A stretch of DNA of 64,000 nt from Coprococcus sp. OM04-5BH (GCF_003482105.1 NZ_QULM01000001.1:248001-312000); one strand, 5' to 3'. Counted from the stretch's first letter, positions 1 to 9,982 are shown. Made by a program: numbers and translations. Notes: generated from the sequence alone by a model not told the origin.

Positions 1-892
1 GCCACCTGTTGTAATAATCATCGGCAGTCTGGAACAGTGTATTCATAGTGGCAGGAACAAGCAGTACCTCAGGGGAATTATCGCAGACTATGGCTACTCT
101 TCCGTCAGCAATAGCTGCCGCCGCCTTATCCGGTCTGGTGGTTGACTGGAATACGGGAAAGGGATTATACCACTTCTTCTCCATCAGATGTTCCGCCATG
201 GCACTGTCGTAGATAGCGTCTATCTCATAGGCAGATATCCTCTCCCTTATACCATCAAGAAGCTCTTTTTCTGCCAGATCTTCTATATACATAAGGGCAT
301 AATCCGTCCTGCTTCTTCTTCCTATAACTCCCTGCTCCACCTTAAGTCCTGTATCCCTTATCCTTCGCCTTATGAGGGCAGTGCTGGTACGAAAGCCTTC
401 ATTAAAGCTGTCTCTGGCACCTCTCATTCCACTCTCCACACTACTTTCATCTATTCCACGAAGGGGAAACTTCTTGGTGGATACTATAAGAGCCTCTGTT
501 GCCCCGGATACAAATACTGCCGTGTCCCCCTTCATGGCCGCCCACACAGCATTGTCAAAATTATCTTCCTTTGTTATATCCGCCGTCTGGGCACCGTATT
601 CCCATATAAGGTTCATAAGATCCGGCGAAACATTGTCACGCCACTCCCAGGTAAGGGGCTTTATTATGGTCTCCGATACAAACTCATTGTTGCAGAGTCC
701 GTCTATATACAGAATATAAATATCTCCCTCGCCCCCTGCCATAGGAAGATGGAGCTTTTTCTTAACCACATCCCCGCAGCCGGAGAATATACCCTCGATT
801 CTGGCTACATTCTCCCGGATATCCTTACTTATATATAGAGAGCCTCCGTCTATGGAGCTTATATCTTTATTTTTCCGGATCGACGTTTCCAT
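1..892 (-). CDS. GerA-family spore germination protein, 3' part cut by window edge
   Basis: Germinant-receptor A subunit, which in spore formers sits in the spore inner membrane and takes part in nutrient-triggered germination. I translated the minus strand from the ATG at 890-892, which has GGAGG a few bases upstream. About 297 N-terminal residues are visible and open to the edge. They carry GerA hallmarks: YIDGLCNNEFVSE near residue 60, LRGIDESSVESGMRGARDSF, the run RTSTALIRRRI, and PEVLLVPATMNTLFQTADDYY near the edge. The C-terminal membrane part lies outside the window. Operon partners (gerC, gerB) would lie to the left and cannot be seen. Confidence 0.9.
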   Translation of the reverse strand, partial: METSIRKNKDISSIDGGSLYISKDIRENVARIEGIFSGCGDVVKKKLHLPMAGGEGDIYILYIDGLCNNEFVSETIIKPLTWEWRDNVSPDLMNLIWEYGAQTADITKEDNFDNAVWAAMKGDTAVFVSGATEALIVSTKKFPLRGIDESSVESGMRGARDSFNEGFRTSTALIRRRIRDTGLKVEQGVIGRRSRTDYALMYIEDLAEKELLDGIRERISAYEIDAIYDSAMAEHLMEKKWYNPFPVFQSTTRPDKAAAAIADGRVAIVCDNSPEVLLVPATMNTLFQTADDYYNRW

Positions 893-904
893 ATGAAGCC
901 TCCT

Positions 905-952
905 TACATTAAAATTAAAAAACAGATACTAAATCCTAAATTTAGTATCTGT
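905..952 (-). terminator. Intrinsic terminator after the FadR-type regulator gene
   Basis: A 13-bp perfect stem (ACAGATACTAAAT / ATTTAGTATCTGT, 922-952, 5-nt loop) is followed on the minus strand by a T-rich tail. It separates the regulator operon from gerA. Confidence 0.8.
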
Positions 953-991
953 CTTTAAATATTTTTTATTCTGTTATTAAACTTTTTATTC

Positions 992-1654
992 TCACTGGCT
1001 TATATTCTTTATTACTGTCTGTTCCTGATCGTATATATGCTGTCTTATAAGCTGCTTTGCCAGCTCCTTGTCTCCCGTAAGAACAACATTGGTTATTGCC
1101 TCATGCTCTTTCACCAGCTTATCATGATAATCAAAGTCTCTAACATACTCAACTCTGTATCTGTACACCTGCTCACGAAGATTCTGGGCAAGATTTACAA
1201 GTCTTGAATTGTTGGTAGCCTCGAATATTACATCATGAAAAGCTTCGTCGCTCTCTACAATAGCCGGAACCTGCTTGGAATTAACAGCCTCCTTGAATAG
1301 AACACAGGCTTCCTGTAATTTTTCTCTGCCTTCTTCAGTAATCCTGTCACAGGCAAGTCCTACTGCCAGCTCCTCCAGAGCCATTCTTATCTCAAGAGCA
1401 TCGCACAGATCTTTTTCTGTGATCTTTGCCACCTCTACGCCTCGTCTCGGCACTACTACCACGAGACCCTCAAGCTCCAACATTCTTATGGCCTCTCTGA
1501 CAGGAGTTCTGCTGACTCCCAGTTTATTTGCAAGGGGTACTTCCAGCAGCCTTTCCCCCGGTTCAAACTCACCATGGACTATGGCGTCCCTCAAAGCCCT
1601 GAACACAACCTCTCTTAAAGGAAGATAACTACTCATATCCAGTTTTAATTCCAT
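992..1654 (-). CDS. GntR-family (FadR/FCD subgroup) transcriptional regulator
   Basis: A DNA-binding repressor or activator of 220 residues. The N-terminal winged helix-turn-helix contains LREVVFRALRDAIVHGEF and LGVSRTPVREAIRMLELEGLV, the GntR signature. The rest fits the helical FCD effector domain, with an Asp followed by spaced His residues (DEAFHDVIF, KEHEAI, RQHIYDQE) that usually bind a metal and an acidic ligand. The start has AAGGAGG upstream. It lies 28 bases behind ispE and is probably co-transcribed with it. FCD regulators often control sugar-acid or organic-acid genes, but no such target is adjacent, so its ligand is unknown. Confidence 0.88.
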   Translation of the reverse strand: MELKLDMSSYLPLREVVFRALRDAIVHGEFEPGERLLEVPLANKLGVSRTPVREAIRMLELEGLVVVVPRRGVEVAKITEKDLCDALEIRMALEELAVGLACDRITEEGREKLQEACVLFKEAVNSKQVPAIVESDEAFHDVIFEATNNSRLVNLAQNLREQVYRYRVEYVRDFDYHDKLVKEHEAITNVVLTGDKELAKQLIRQHIYDQEQTVIKNISQ

Positions 1655-1682
1655 CCTACGTTTTCCTCCTTAGAACACTTAC

Positions 1683-2546
1683 CTAAACATTATACGGCTT
1701 CACAAGGAATATCTGCTTTGCCTGGTCATTTTCCTTTATATATCTTACCGTATCCATTGCTTTAGCTTTATCATCATATATTCCGAACACAGTAGGTCCG
1801 CTTCCTGTCATCATGGCATTCAACGCGCCTCTGTCCTTCATGGCTGCCTCAAGGATATCTATCTCCTCATGCTTTCCTGCGGTCACCGGTTCAAGGACAT
1901 TTCCCATTCTGTCCGTAACACCCTTAAGGTCACCTGCTTTAATGGCTTCCACCATGCCGTCAATATCCGGATGTAATGTATGCTCATCAAGCACCAGTCC
2001 ACCATAGGCTTCCTTAGTGGACACGCTTATCCCCGGCTTGGCAATAAGTATATAGCAGTCAGGCATTGGTGCAAGTTCTGTAAGCTTCTCACCTATTCCC
2101 TCTGAAAGAGCAGTTCCTTTCATTATACAATAAGGTACATCTGCTCCAAGCTTCACTCCAAGCTCCATAAGCCTGTCCCGACTTAATCCCAGGGCAAATA
2201 TCTCATTCATGGCAACCAAAGCCGCTGCTGCGTCCGCGCTTCCCCCTGCCATACCGGCAGCAACAGGAATATGCTTCTCAAGACTTATGCGGACACCTTT
2301 TTTTATATCATACTCATCCTTCATGAGCCTGCATGCCTTACAGATGAGGTTGTCCCCATCCAGTGGAAGAAATGCAGCATCAGACTTCAACTGTATCACA
2401 TCTTCATCAATGTCTTCGAATTCAAGCCTGTCACAGACCTCCACAGTCTGCATTATCATCTTCACCTCATGGTATCCGTCAGGTCTTTCGCCTATAACAT
2501 CCAACCCAAGATTTATCTTGCCATGTGCATATAACTCAAGCTTCAT
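1683..2546 (-). CDS. ispE: 4-diphosphocytidyl-2-C-methyl-D-erythritol kinase
   Basis: ATP-dependent kinase of the MEP pathway of isoprenoid synthesis; it phosphorylates CDP-methylerythritol at the 2-hydroxyl. The 287 residues are full length for the family. The N-terminus KINLGLDVIGERPDGYHEV and the glycine-rich GHMP-kinase ATP loop PVAAGMAGGSADAAAAL (about residues 93-109) are diagnostic. A third GHMP motif, MMTGSGPTVFGIY, lies near residue 245. The start codon is two bases after the flavin reductase stop, so translation is probably coupled. Confidence 0.96.
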   Translation of the reverse strand: MKLELYAHGKINLGLDVIGERPDGYHEVKMIMQTVEVCDRLEFEDIDEDVIQLKSDAAFLPLDGDNLICKACRLMKDEYDIKKGVRISLEKHIPVAAGMAGGSADAAAALVAMNEIFALGLSRDRLMELGVKLGADVPYCIMKGTALSEGIGEKLTELAPMPDCYILIAKPGISVSTKEAYGGLVLDEHTLHPDIDGMVEAIKAGDLKGVTDRMGNVLEPVTAGKHEEIDILEAAMKDRGALNAMMTGSGPTVFGIYDDKAKAMDTVRYIKENDQAKQIFLVKPYNV

Positions 2547-2548
2547 CT

Positions 2549-3115
2549 TTATCCTCTCTTCTTCACTGAGTAACCAAACTTTCCGATCTTCTCACCAAGG
2601 TTAAAATATTCTCCGTGGGAATATGCCACAAGTCCTGTGGAATTAAGGTTAAACTTACCTGTCTCATCCATGTATTTATCATCGACCTGGACGCCCACAA
2701 CCTCGGCAAGGAACATGTCATGACTTCCAAGAGGGATCACCTGTTTAACCTTGCACTCGATATTTACAGGGCTTTCAGCAATTCCCGGTGCCTTGACATT
2801 CACGCCAGGACACTCATGAAGCTTCATCTCCTTAAACTTATCTACATCTCTTCCGGACTTGACACCACAATAATCTGTAGCATAAGCAAGATCTTCAGTT
2901 ACAAGATTGATAACGAACTCTCCTGTTTCCTTTATTATATCGTATGAATAACGCTCAGGGCGTACAGATATGGACACCATTGCAGGCGAGCTGCACACTG
3001 TTCCTGCCCAGGCAATAGTCACAATATTTGCTTTCTCATTTTCCCTCTTACATGATACCATCACCACCGGCAATGGATATAACATATTTCCCGGTTTAAA
3101 TAATTCCTTTCCCAT
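2549..3115 (-). CDS. Flavin reductase family protein (FMN-binding split barrel)
   Basis: A 188-residue protein of the flavin reductase-like, FMN-binding split-barrel group. Supporting stretches are PVVMVSCKRENEKANIVTIAW near the N-terminus, SPAMVSISVRPERYSYDIIKETGEFVINL, and GSHDMFLAEVVGVQVDD. Such proteins bind FMN and may supply reduced flavin or reduce small substrates; the natural substrate is not evident. AGGAGG precedes the ATG. It is the first gene of a run with ispE and the FadR-type regulator. The roughly 250 bases upstream hold no gene. Confidence 0.85.
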   Translation of the reverse strand: MGKELFKPGNMLYPLPVVMVSCKRENEKANIVTIAWAGTVCSSPAMVSISVRPERYSYDIIKETGEFVINLVTEDLAYATDYCGVKSGRDVDKFKEMKLHECPGVNVKAPGIAESPVNIECKVKQVIPLGSHDMFLAEVVGVQVDDKYMDETGKFNLNSTGLVAYSHGEYFNLGEKIGKFGYSVKKRG

Positions 3116-3370
3116 GTCTTAAGTTCCTCCTGATCTTATTTTTAATATTCCGATTACATTGTGCACCTGTATGTACAGCCCCCAGGCTTCCCCGGTGGCC
3201 TATATGATCAAGTGCCGGCTATGGTATATTACCCAAATATTCGATTCTCTCTGTTTTTTATCCTATTCACGCCGGCAAATAATATGCACACACTTCTTAT
3301 ATATAGTACTCACATCTTTCCACTTGTGTCACAAAAATATCAATGGGCAAGCATAATTTCTGAATTAAAT

Positions 3371-3405
3371 AGTAAAAGGAGGTATATATATGCCCCCCTT
3401 TTACT
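3371..3405 (-). terminator. Hairpin upstream of the flavin reductase operon
   Basis: AGTAAAAGGAGG pairs with CCCCCTTTTACT across a 10-nt loop, just past the stop codon of the DUF4358 gene. The T-tract on the minus strand is short and interrupted, so terminator strength is uncertain. Confidence 0.5.
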
Positions 3406-3424
3406 CCCATCATGTATAATCCAC

Positions 3425-3904
3425 TTACTTAAAGTACTTATCTATAACCGCTGAAACAGCATCCTTGTCATCAGCGATACAGAATACCACGTATTTGCCG
3501 CTCTTCTTGATGACTGCCTTGTCAACTCTTGATACCTCTTCAGGCTTGTAATCCTGCCAGGTCTTATAATCATCTTCTTTTCTCTCTTCTGCCGCTGTAA
3601 GGAGCTTATCTGCATCTGCATCTGTAGCTCCCTCAAATATAACGACTTCCTCTGCTGTAGCACCTGATGAGAAATACGTAACAGCGTCAGCTATCTCTGC
3701 GTCACCAACTGAATACTGGGAAATCCCCTTATCCTTGTTGATCTCAGCTATATCTGTGAAATTGCCGTTATCAACTATCTCTTTTGCTACTGAGTGAATG
3801 TCCATTGATACATCATCTGTCTTCTTCTCTTCCTTTGATCCACAGCCTGCAAATCCTGCAAGACACATTGCCATAGCAAGGCAAACAAGTAATTTCTTCT
3901 TCAT
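3425..3904 (-). CDS. DUF4358-type lipoprotein
   Basis: A 159-residue secreted lipoprotein. The N-terminus is a signal peptide with a lipobox (LAGFAGC, Cys near residue 21), so the mature protein should be lipid-anchored outside the membrane. The rest matches my memory of the DUF4358 family (VGDAEIADAVTYFSSGATAEEVVIFE; YKTWQDYKPEEVSRVDKAVIKKSGKYVVFCIADD). Function is unknown. It starts 28 bases after the SGNH hydrolase gene and is probably co-transcribed. In related bacteria DUF4358 proteins often accompany SGNH or MBOAT acyl-transfer genes, which suggests an envelope-modification role; that is an inference. Confidence 0.8.
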   Translation of the reverse strand: MKKKLLVCLAMAMCLAGFAGCGSKEEKKTDDVSMDIHSVAKEIVDNGNFTDIAEINKDKGISQYSVGDAEIADAVTYFSSGATAEEVVIFEGATDADADKLLTAAEERKEDDYKTWQDYKPEEVSRVDKAVIKKSGKYVVFCIADDKDAVSAVIDKYFK

Positions 3905-3932
3905 CTTTCTTATACCTCTTTAAAAATATAAT

Positions 3933-4946
3933 TTACTGAGCAGTCTTTCGCACATAAGTATTCTTTCTTATATACTCCAGTATCTTCTCATTGTAATTCT
4001 TATCACAATGTACTCCATCGGTACTTGCCTCCTCCGGGAGTGCACCATCAACTGTTACGGCAGATGCCGTATCCAGATATATTACATCTCCAAACTCCTT
4101 ACACATATCAAGGAGCATTCCGTTGTATGTGGTTATCTTGGAATTATTGATGTTCTCATCTGACGCTGACTTAGACGCAGATACCGGAAGAATACTCTCA
4201 ACCATGATAACTGCATTCGGTTGTACTTTCTTAACCTCTTCTATAAATGTTTTATAGTCATCAATAAATACCTCAGGATATAACCATCCCAGCTCATTCA
4301 TTCCGAAGCCGATATATATATACTTATATTCCTTGTATCCCAAAGCCTCTATAGGTGTTACCGTGGTACCGTTTGCAAGCTTGACAATATCATTCTCGAG
4401 AGCCTTGCTGGCTGTAAGTCCCTTGTCAGCCATGATAGCCCAGTTATTCACATCACAGTAGAACGCCAATCCCTCTGTTCTTGAATCACCGATAAGAGCA
4501 ACCTTGTCAAAATATGCATCATCAGTTACATTTCCCGGTTCAAATATAGCATCGTCATACCAGTCGCTGCCCTTTGATGAAAGGTCAGGATTTGTTACAT
4601 TAATACTATCAGCCCTGGCAGCTTCAGCAACATCCACACCGGCTGTCTGCTCCTCTGTGGAAGCGTCTGAGCCGTCCGTTACAGCTTCTCCTGTAGTATC
4701 CTCACTGCCTGTAGCTGCCTCAGAGGTTGTATCTCCTTTCTTATTATCTACGGCTTCTGTAGTCTTATCAGCACTTTCGCCCCCAAATATTCTCTTAAAG
4801 TCGCCTTTGTATTTTGTTGCAAATATTATTATAGCAAACAAAACAAATATTCCCGTAACAGTAGCAACTCGGATCCTTATCTGTCTCTTTCTTCTTGCTA
4901 TCGCTCTCTGCCGCCTGATATAATTGGGATTTTTCTTATCAACCAT
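3933..4946 (-). CDS. Membrane-anchored SGNH/GDSL-type hydrolase
   Basis: A 337-residue protein with a basic N-terminus (RRQRAIARRKRQIRIR), one membrane segment near residues 26-44, and a Thr/Ser/Asp-rich linker of about 80 residues. The extracellular SGNH fold begins at VALIGDSRTEG (nucleophile Ser). Later come GFGMNELGW and DGVHCDKNYNEKI with the Asp/His pair. It probably removes or transfers acyl groups on a cell-surface glycan; the substrate is not visible. The linker composition fits a wall-spanning stalk. The palindrome TTGATA-N5-TATCAA lies at 4973-4989 in its upstream region. Confidence 0.82.
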   Translation of the reverse strand: MVDKKNPNYIRRQRAIARRKRQIRIRVATVTGIFVLFAIIIFATKYKGDFKRIFGGESADKTTEAVDNKKGDTTSEAATGSEDTTGEAVTDGSDASTEEQTAGVDVAEAARADSINVTNPDLSSKGSDWYDDAIFEPGNVTDDAYFDKVALIGDSRTEGLAFYCDVNNWAIMADKGLTASKALENDIVKLANGTTVTPIEALGYKEYKYIYIGFGMNELGWLYPEVFIDDYKTFIEEVKKVQPNAVIMVESILPVSASKSASDENINNSKITTYNGMLLDMCKEFGDVIYLDTASAVTVDGALPEEASTDGVHCDKNYNEKILEYIRKNTYVRKTAQ

Positions 4947-5137
4947 CTTTTTTCCCTCTTACCATATAAAACTTGATACAATATATCAAACAAATTTATT
5001 CTTGTATACATCAACGTATGAATTTTATCACACCATTATGAACAATTCAAGGTTGGTACATTAAATATATAACATTTTACAACATAATTACACAGCCAAA
5101 AATGCGAAATTTTTCCTGCCTTTTCTGCCGTATAAAC

Positions 5138-5166
5138 TAGACATGAAAACCATATCGTGATAGTAT
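5138..5166 (+). promoter_or_regulatory. Candidate promoter of the epimerase-like gene
   Basis: TAGACA (5138-5143), 17-bp spacer, TAGTAT (5161-5166). This gives a 5' UTR of about 30 bases ending in AGGAGG before the ATG at 5206. Confidence 0.45.
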
Positions 5167-5205
5167 TTTTATGTATATATAACACACACAATCAGGAGGA
5201 ACGAA

Positions 5206-6207
5206 ATGTCAACTATTGCAGAAGTAATTGATTATAAGGGGGCTGAAGCCATAGAGCTCCGTGCAGGTGATTACCACGCACTTATCGCACCATTTATCGG
5301 AAGTAACATAATGAAGCTTGAAAACACAGCCATGGATGTTGATTTCTTTAGAAATGATCCTGCGCTTACACCGGAAGTCCTTAAGTCTCAGGCAGAAATA
5401 TGGGGTATGCCTACTCTTTATCTTCCTAACAGATTATCTCATGGCAATCTTAAGACCTCTGACGCAATATACCATTTTCCATGCAATGATCCGCTTGGCA
5501 ACCACCTTCATGGTTTTCTGCACCTAAGAACCCACAACATAGACAGTGTTACAACTGATGGTGACAACGCTGTTGCGAAGACTTTCTATGTATATGATGA
5601 AAACGACGAGTTCTTTGAAACATACCCAGTAAAATTCAGGGCAGACTTCACATTCACTCTCACCCCCGGGGGAATGAACTATGAATTTACCCTTACAAAT
5701 CTTTCAGACAAGCAGATGCCTTATGGTGTATGTAACCACATAGCCATCAAGGGACCTTTCACATCAGATGGTGCCGGTGCCAATGTAAGACTCCGTGTTC
5801 CTGTAGGCGACAAGTGGGAGCTTGACGAGCACTGTATCCCAACGCTTAAGCACCTTCCTTTCACTGCTTACGACCAGATGTACAAGGAGGGCGATATGGT
5901 TCCTGTTCTCCAGGATATCGACAACGATATGTACACTGCCGAGATGGGCGAGTTAGACGGCAAGCCTTTCTACGGAGTTGTTGTTACCGATAAGGTAAGC
6001 GGCAAGCGTATCTGTTATGAAGTAAGCGATGTCATGAAGTTCTGGATCATGTGGAACTACAACGGAGATAAGGGCTTCTTCTGTCCCGAACCAATGAGCT
6101 GGCTCATTGACGCTCCAAACCTTGATGCTGATCCTGCCGTAACAGGCTACGTGGAACTGGTTCCGGGTGAGAGCAAGACATTAAAGGAAAGAATTTTCTG
6201 TATGTAA
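5206..6207 (+). CDS. Aldose 1-epimerase-like protein
   Basis: A 333-residue protein of the galactose-mutarotase-like fold, which interconverts anomers of aldoses. Evidence: MPTLYLPNRLSHGNL, NHLHGFLHLRTHNI (His residues at the usual active-site place), YEFTLTNLSDKQMPYGVCNHIAIK, and a late conserved segment MWNYNGDKGFFCPEPMSW. The start has AGGAGG upstream. It is followed on the same strand, about 1.2 kb on, by cellobiose phosphorylase, so a role in hexose handling is plausible. The exact sugar is unknown. Confidence 0.78.
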   Translation: MSTIAEVIDYKGAEAIELRAGDYHALIAPFIGSNIMKLENTAMDVDFFRNDPALTPEVLKSQAEIWGMPTLYLPNRLSHGNLKTSDAIYHFPCNDPLGNHLHGFLHLRTHNIDSVTTDGDNAVAKTFYVYDENDEFFETYPVKFRADFTFTLTPGGMNYEFTLTNLSDKQMPYGVCNHIAIKGPFTSDGAGANVRLRVPVGDKWELDEHCIPTLKHLPFTAYDQMYKEGDMVPVLQDIDNDMYTAEMGELDGKPFYGVVVTDKVSGKRICYEVSDVMKFWIMWNYNGDKGFFCPEPMSWLIDAPNLDADPAVTGYVELVPGESKTLKERIFCM

Positions 6208-6212
6208 TTATT

Positions 6213-6283
6213 GTAACGATGTCTGTGACATCGTTACAAAAGGCACAGCCTGCGGAATAATTATCCGGCGGCTGTGCCTTTTT
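6213..6283 (+). terminator. Double-hairpin terminator after the epimerase-like gene
   Basis: First hairpin GTAACGATGTC-TGT-GACATCGTTAC (6213-6237). Second hairpin AAGGCACAGCC / GGCTGTGCCTT (6240-6280) runs into TTTTT. The second also serves the converging minus-strand gene. The first hairpin closely resembles the second stem of the repeat at 35335-35487. Confidence 0.85.
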
Positions 6284-6351
6284 ATTGATCTTATTAACTT
6301 TTCTAAACCTTTTCAGGTATAAGCTTGCAACCTGTCTGAACCAGCTCCGGC

Positions 6352-7038
6352 TTATTCAGCGGTTCCGCCTACATACCACTTGCCATCCTTCTTGTAGGCA
6401 ACAAGCTGCATATTCTCGTCTTCATCCTGGCTCTCACCCATGTAGCTTGCCTTTACATTTACTGTACAGTCATATACATAAGCTGCTGAGATCTTTACAT
6501 CCTCGCCGTCATAAAGCTCATCCTTAATAGACTCTATAAGTGTCTTATCACCCTTCTTTGCATCACCGATATCGTATGTAATCTCAAGTTCAATTCCCAT
6601 ACCTTCCATAAGGGCAAATGACTGTGTTAATGAGTCAATCTCCTCATCGTCTGTCACATCAGGATCCACTGTCTTGGCAATAGCGTCTGCATCCATGTTT
6701 GACAGACCCTTTAAGAATGCCTCAACCTGGCTCTTACCGTTTCCACCGCCAACAAACTTGATCACAAGAAATGCACCCACTGCAATCACTGCAACAATAG
6801 CAATGATAGCGATTATCTTACCAACCGGTGACTTCTTAGCCGGTGCTGTTGTCATACTCGGATCCATCTGATATACTCCCATATCTCCTCCGAATGAAGG
6901 ATCAAATCCCTGATTCTGCATATCCGGCTGTGGCTGTACAGGCATATCCTGTGCAAGATTATATCCTCCCACCATAGTGCCGCACACCGGGCACTGACCT
7001 GGCTGATCCATGTTATTACCGCAATTTGGACAATTCAT
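6352..7038 (-). CDS. Zinc-ribbon membrane protein with extracytoplasmic domain
   Basis: A protein of about 228 residues. I start it at the ATG at 7036-7038 because GGAGAAATA lies just before it; a longer frame adds 15 residues with no ribosome site. The N-terminal zinc ribbon is CPNCGNN...CPVCGTM, then a Gln/Pro/Met-rich linker, a membrane segment (IIAIIAIVAVIAVGAFLVIKF), and a C-terminal domain of about 120 residues. That domain resembles DUF4878-like proteins (VEAFLKGLSNMDADAIAKTVDPD; QLVAYKKDGKWYV near the end). Function unknown. The architecture resembles the larger zinc-ribbon protein at 10124-11902. Confidence 0.75.
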   Translation of the reverse strand: MNCPNCGNNMDQPGQCPVCGTMVGGYNLAQDMPVQPQPDMQNQGFDPSFGGDMGVYQMDPSMTTAPAKKSPVGKIIAIIAIVAVIAVGAFLVIKFVGGGNGKSQVEAFLKGLSNMDADAIAKTVDPDVTDDEEIDSLTQSFALMEGMGIELEITYDIGDAKKGDKTLIESIKDELYDGEDVKISAAYVYDCTVNVKASYMGESQDEDENMQLVAYKKDGKWYVGGTAE

Positions 7039-7331
7039 ACCTATTTCTCCTCCCTGATTATCCTTTACTAATATACTTCTCATTCTTGAATTCGTGAAAA
7101 TTTTGTGAATGGTGCTATCATTTTATCAGAAAATGTCTGAATATTCAAGCATTATAAAGTACTGTATAAAAAACATCAAAGTTACCAACCTCCACTGACT
7201 ATATTGCACAAATTTTAAAATTCCATATATCAAAGATCCTGCTTGTACCAATTTACCAGTAATAACCGCATATCATCCAATAACCATTGTAGCATAATAC
7301 GAAAATCGGTCTTAATTTCCCAGTTCCTTTG

Positions 7332-7360
7332 TTGTTTTTTATACTTTTATCATGTATAAT
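7332..7360 (+). promoter_or_regulatory. Promoter of cellobiose phosphorylase gene
   Basis: TTGTTT (7332-7337), 17-bp spacer, perfect TATAAT (7355-7360). Transcription would start near 7367, giving a leader of about 82 bases. Because the promoter lies inside a longer in-frame reading frame, it also supports the downstream ATG at 7449 as the real start. The rest of 7084-7331 is AT-rich and holds nothing I can name. Confidence 0.8.
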
Positions 7361-7448
7361 AAATTCATATGGCTATGCAAAAGGGATAGATACATGTTCA
7401 GCCAATATTAAACAGTACATAATTAAGCGAAAGGAAGGTATAAGCTAC

Positions 7449-9932
7449 ATGAAATTTGGTTATTTTGATGATGCCAAAAAGGAGTATGTCATCACATCTC
7501 CTAGAACTCCTTATCCTTGGATCAACTACCTTGGAACTCAGGATTTCTTTTCACTCATTTCAAATACTGCGGGAGGTTATTCATTCTATAAGGACGCACG
7601 TCTTCGTAGAATCACAAGATACCGTTACAACAATGTTCCTATAGATATGGGGGGTCGTTATTTCTATATCAATGAGAACGGAACAATCTGGAATCCGGGC
7701 TGGTCACCAGTTAAGACAGAGCTTGATTCTTATGAGTGTCGTCATGGTATGGGTTACACTGTCATCACCGGTAAGAAGAACGACTTAAAGGCAGAGGTTA
7801 CATTCTTCGTTCCTCAGAACTACGCAGGAGAAGTTCAGCAGGTTGTTCTTACAAATGAAGGCTCAGAGGAGAAGACATTCTCATTCTTCTCATTTGCAGA
7901 GTGGTGTCTCTGGGACGCACAGGATGACTGCACAAACTTCCAGAGAAACTTCAGTACAGGCCGTGTAGAGGTTGTCGGTTCAACTGTATACCACAAGACA
8001 GAGTACAGAGACAGACGTGATCATTTCGCATTCTACACAGTAAATGACGAAATCGACGGTTACGATACAGACAGAGACTCATTCATCGGTCTCTACAATG
8101 GATTCCACAATCCACAGGCAGTTGAGGCAGGCAAGGCTAACAACTCATTTGCAGATGGCTGGTCACCTATCGCTTCACACTACAAGAAGATCACTCTTGC
8201 TCCGGGCGAGACAAAGACTCTTGTATTCATCCTTGGTTACGTTGAAATGCCAGTTGACCAGAAGTTCGAGGCTGACGGCAAGACTATCAACAAGGTAAAG
8301 GCTCTTGAGATGATGGAGAAGTACAACACACCTGAGAAGGTTGCGGCAGGTCTCGCAGAGCTCAAGGCACATTGGGACAAGCTCTTAAGTATCCTCAATG
8401 TAAATACTCCTGATGACAAGGTAAACCGTATGGTTAATATCTGGAACCAGTATCAGTGTATGGTTACATTCAACCTTTCGCGTTCAGCTTCATACTTCGA
8501 GTCAGGTATCGGTCGTGGTATGGGATTCAGAGATTCTAACCAGGATGTTCTTGGTTTCGTTCATCAGATCCCTGACAGAGCAAGACAGAGAATCATAGAT
8601 ATCGCTTCAACTCAGTTCCCTGACGGTGGATGTTACCATCAGTACCAGCCACTTACCAAAAAGGGTAATGCAGATATCGGTGGTGATTTCTCAGATGATC
8701 CATTATGGCTCATCCTTTCAGTATCAGCATATATCAAGGAGACAGGTGACTGGGCAATCCTTGACGAGATGGTTCCATATGACAATGATATGTCACTTGC
8801 TAAGCCAATGCTTGATCACTTAAAGGTTTCATTCTACAAGATCGTTAATAACCTTGGACCACACGGACTTCCACTTGCAATGAGAGCTGACTGGAATGAC
8901 TGTATCAACCTTTCATGCTTCTCAGATACACCTGGTGAAAGCTTCCAGACATATACAAACCCTAAGTTTGCTGCTGAGGGCGGCTACTCAAAGGTTGCTG
9001 AGTCAGTTATGGTTGCTACCCTCTTCACATATGCAGGTCCTAACTACGTTGCAATCCTTAAGCACCTTGGAATGGACGCTGAGGCTGAGGCTGCTCAGGC
9101 TGAGATCGATAAGATGAAGGCCAACATCATGGAGTCAGCTTGGGACGGCGACTGGTTCTTAAGAGCTTACGACGCAAACGGCGAGAAGATGGGTTCTAAG
9201 GAATGTGAAGAAGGACAGATCTTCATCGAGCCACAGGGCTTCGCTATCATGTCAGACATCGGTAAGGATCAGGGCTGCGATAAGAAGACTCTTGCTGCTA
9301 TTGACGAGAGACTTAATACACAGCACGGACTTGTACTTAACAATCCAGCATTTACAAAGTACTACATCCAGTATGGTGAGATCTCAACATACCCAGGTGG
9401 ATACAAGGAGAATGCCGGTATATTCACACATAACAATGCATGGATCATCTGTGCTGCTGCTTACGCAGGTGCCGGAGATCAGGCATTCAAGTACTACTCA
9501 GAGATCGCTCCTGCTTTCACTGAGGAGACATCAGATATCCACAAGACTGAGCCATATGTATATGGTCAGATGATCGGTGGTAAGGACGCTGGTTCAGATA
9601 TCGGCAAGCCTGGCAACCACTTCGGTCAGGGTAAGAACTCATGGCTCACAGGTACTGCTGCTTGGAACATGGTAGCTATTTCACAGTACATCTTAGGTAT
9701 CTCAGCAGACTTCGATGGTCTTAAGATCGATCCTTCAATACCTGCTGCCTGGGATGGACTTAATGCTACACGTCAGTTCCGTGGCGCAACATACGACATT
9801 AAGGTTACTAACCCGGATCACGTAAACAAGGGTATCAAGAGTGTTACTGTTGATGGCGCCGCTATCGACGGCAATGTCCTCCCTGTATTCGGTGATGGCA
9901 AGGCTCACAGTGTTGAGGTTGTAATGGGCTAA
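7449..9932 (+). CDS. Cellobiose phosphorylase (GH94)
   Basis: Cytosolic enzyme that splits cellobiose with phosphate into glucose 1-phosphate and glucose, saving one ATP. The 827 residues are full length. The N-terminus ([20 protein letters not shown]) and the segment [23 protein letters not shown] are typical of true cellobiose phosphorylases rather than cellodextrin enzymes. [16 protein letters not shown] and the acid-bearing ADWNDC (Asp481-Asp484) are GH94 active-site motifs. The start follows AAGGAAGG. A strong promoter and a strong terminator make it a single-gene unit. No cellobiose transporter is in the window; a GH1 glucosidase relic lies at 48311. Confidence 0.95.
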   Translation: MKFGYFDDAKKEYVITSPRTPYPWINYLGTQDFFSLISNTAGGYSFYKDARLRRITRYRYNNVPIDMGGRYFYINENGTIWNPGWSPVKTELDSYECRHGMGYTVITGKKNDLKAEVTFFVPQNYAGEVQQVVLTNEGSEEKTFSFFSFAEWCLWDAQDDCTNFQRNFSTGRVEVVGSTVYHKTEYRDRRDHFAFYTVNDEIDGYDTDRDSFIGLYNGFHNPQAVEAGKANNSFADGWSPIASHYKKITLAPGETKTLVFILGYVEMPVDQKFEADGKTINKVKALEMMEKYNTPEKVAAGLAELKAHWDKLLSILNVNTPDDKVNRMVNIWNQYQCMVTFNLSRSASYFESGIGRGMGFRDSNQDVLGFVHQIPDRARQRIIDIASTQFPDGGCYHQYQPLTKKGNADIGGDFSDDPLWLILSVSAYIKETGDWAILDEMVPYDNDMSLAKPMLDHLKVSFYKIVNNLGPHGLPLAMRADWNDCINLSCFSDTPGESFQTYTNPKFAAEGGYSKVAESVMVATLFTYAGPNYVAILKHLGMDAEAEAAQAEIDKMKANIMESAWDGDWFLRAYDANGEKMGSKECEEGQIFIEPQGFAIMSDIGKDQGCDKKTLAAIDERLNTQHGLVLNNPAFTKYYIQYGEISTYPGGYKENAGIFTHNNAWIICAAAYAGAGDQAFKYYSEIAPAFTEETSDIHKTEPYVYGQMIGGKDAGSDIGKPGNHFGQGKNSWLTGTAAWNMVAISQYILGISADFDGLKIDPSIPAAWDGLNATRQFRGATYDIKVTNPDHVNKGIKSVTVDGAAIDGNVLPVFGDGKAHSVEVVMG

Positions 9933-9982
9933 TAAACTCATATAGAACTATAAAGCCGAGAGATAACTTCTCAAGGTAAAGG

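Noticed and set aside
188..838. Plus-strand open frames over the left edge
   Set aside because: The minus strand reads a clear GerA protein through the whole stretch.
3116..3370. GC-rich structured leader of the flavin reductase gene, considered as an FMN riboswitch
   Set aside because: None of the conserved RFN-element segments could be found.
7329..7448. Upstream in-frame extension of cellobiose phosphorylase (40 residues)
   Set aside because: The promoter (7332-7360) lies inside it, and the family N-terminus begins at 7449 behind AAGGAAGG.
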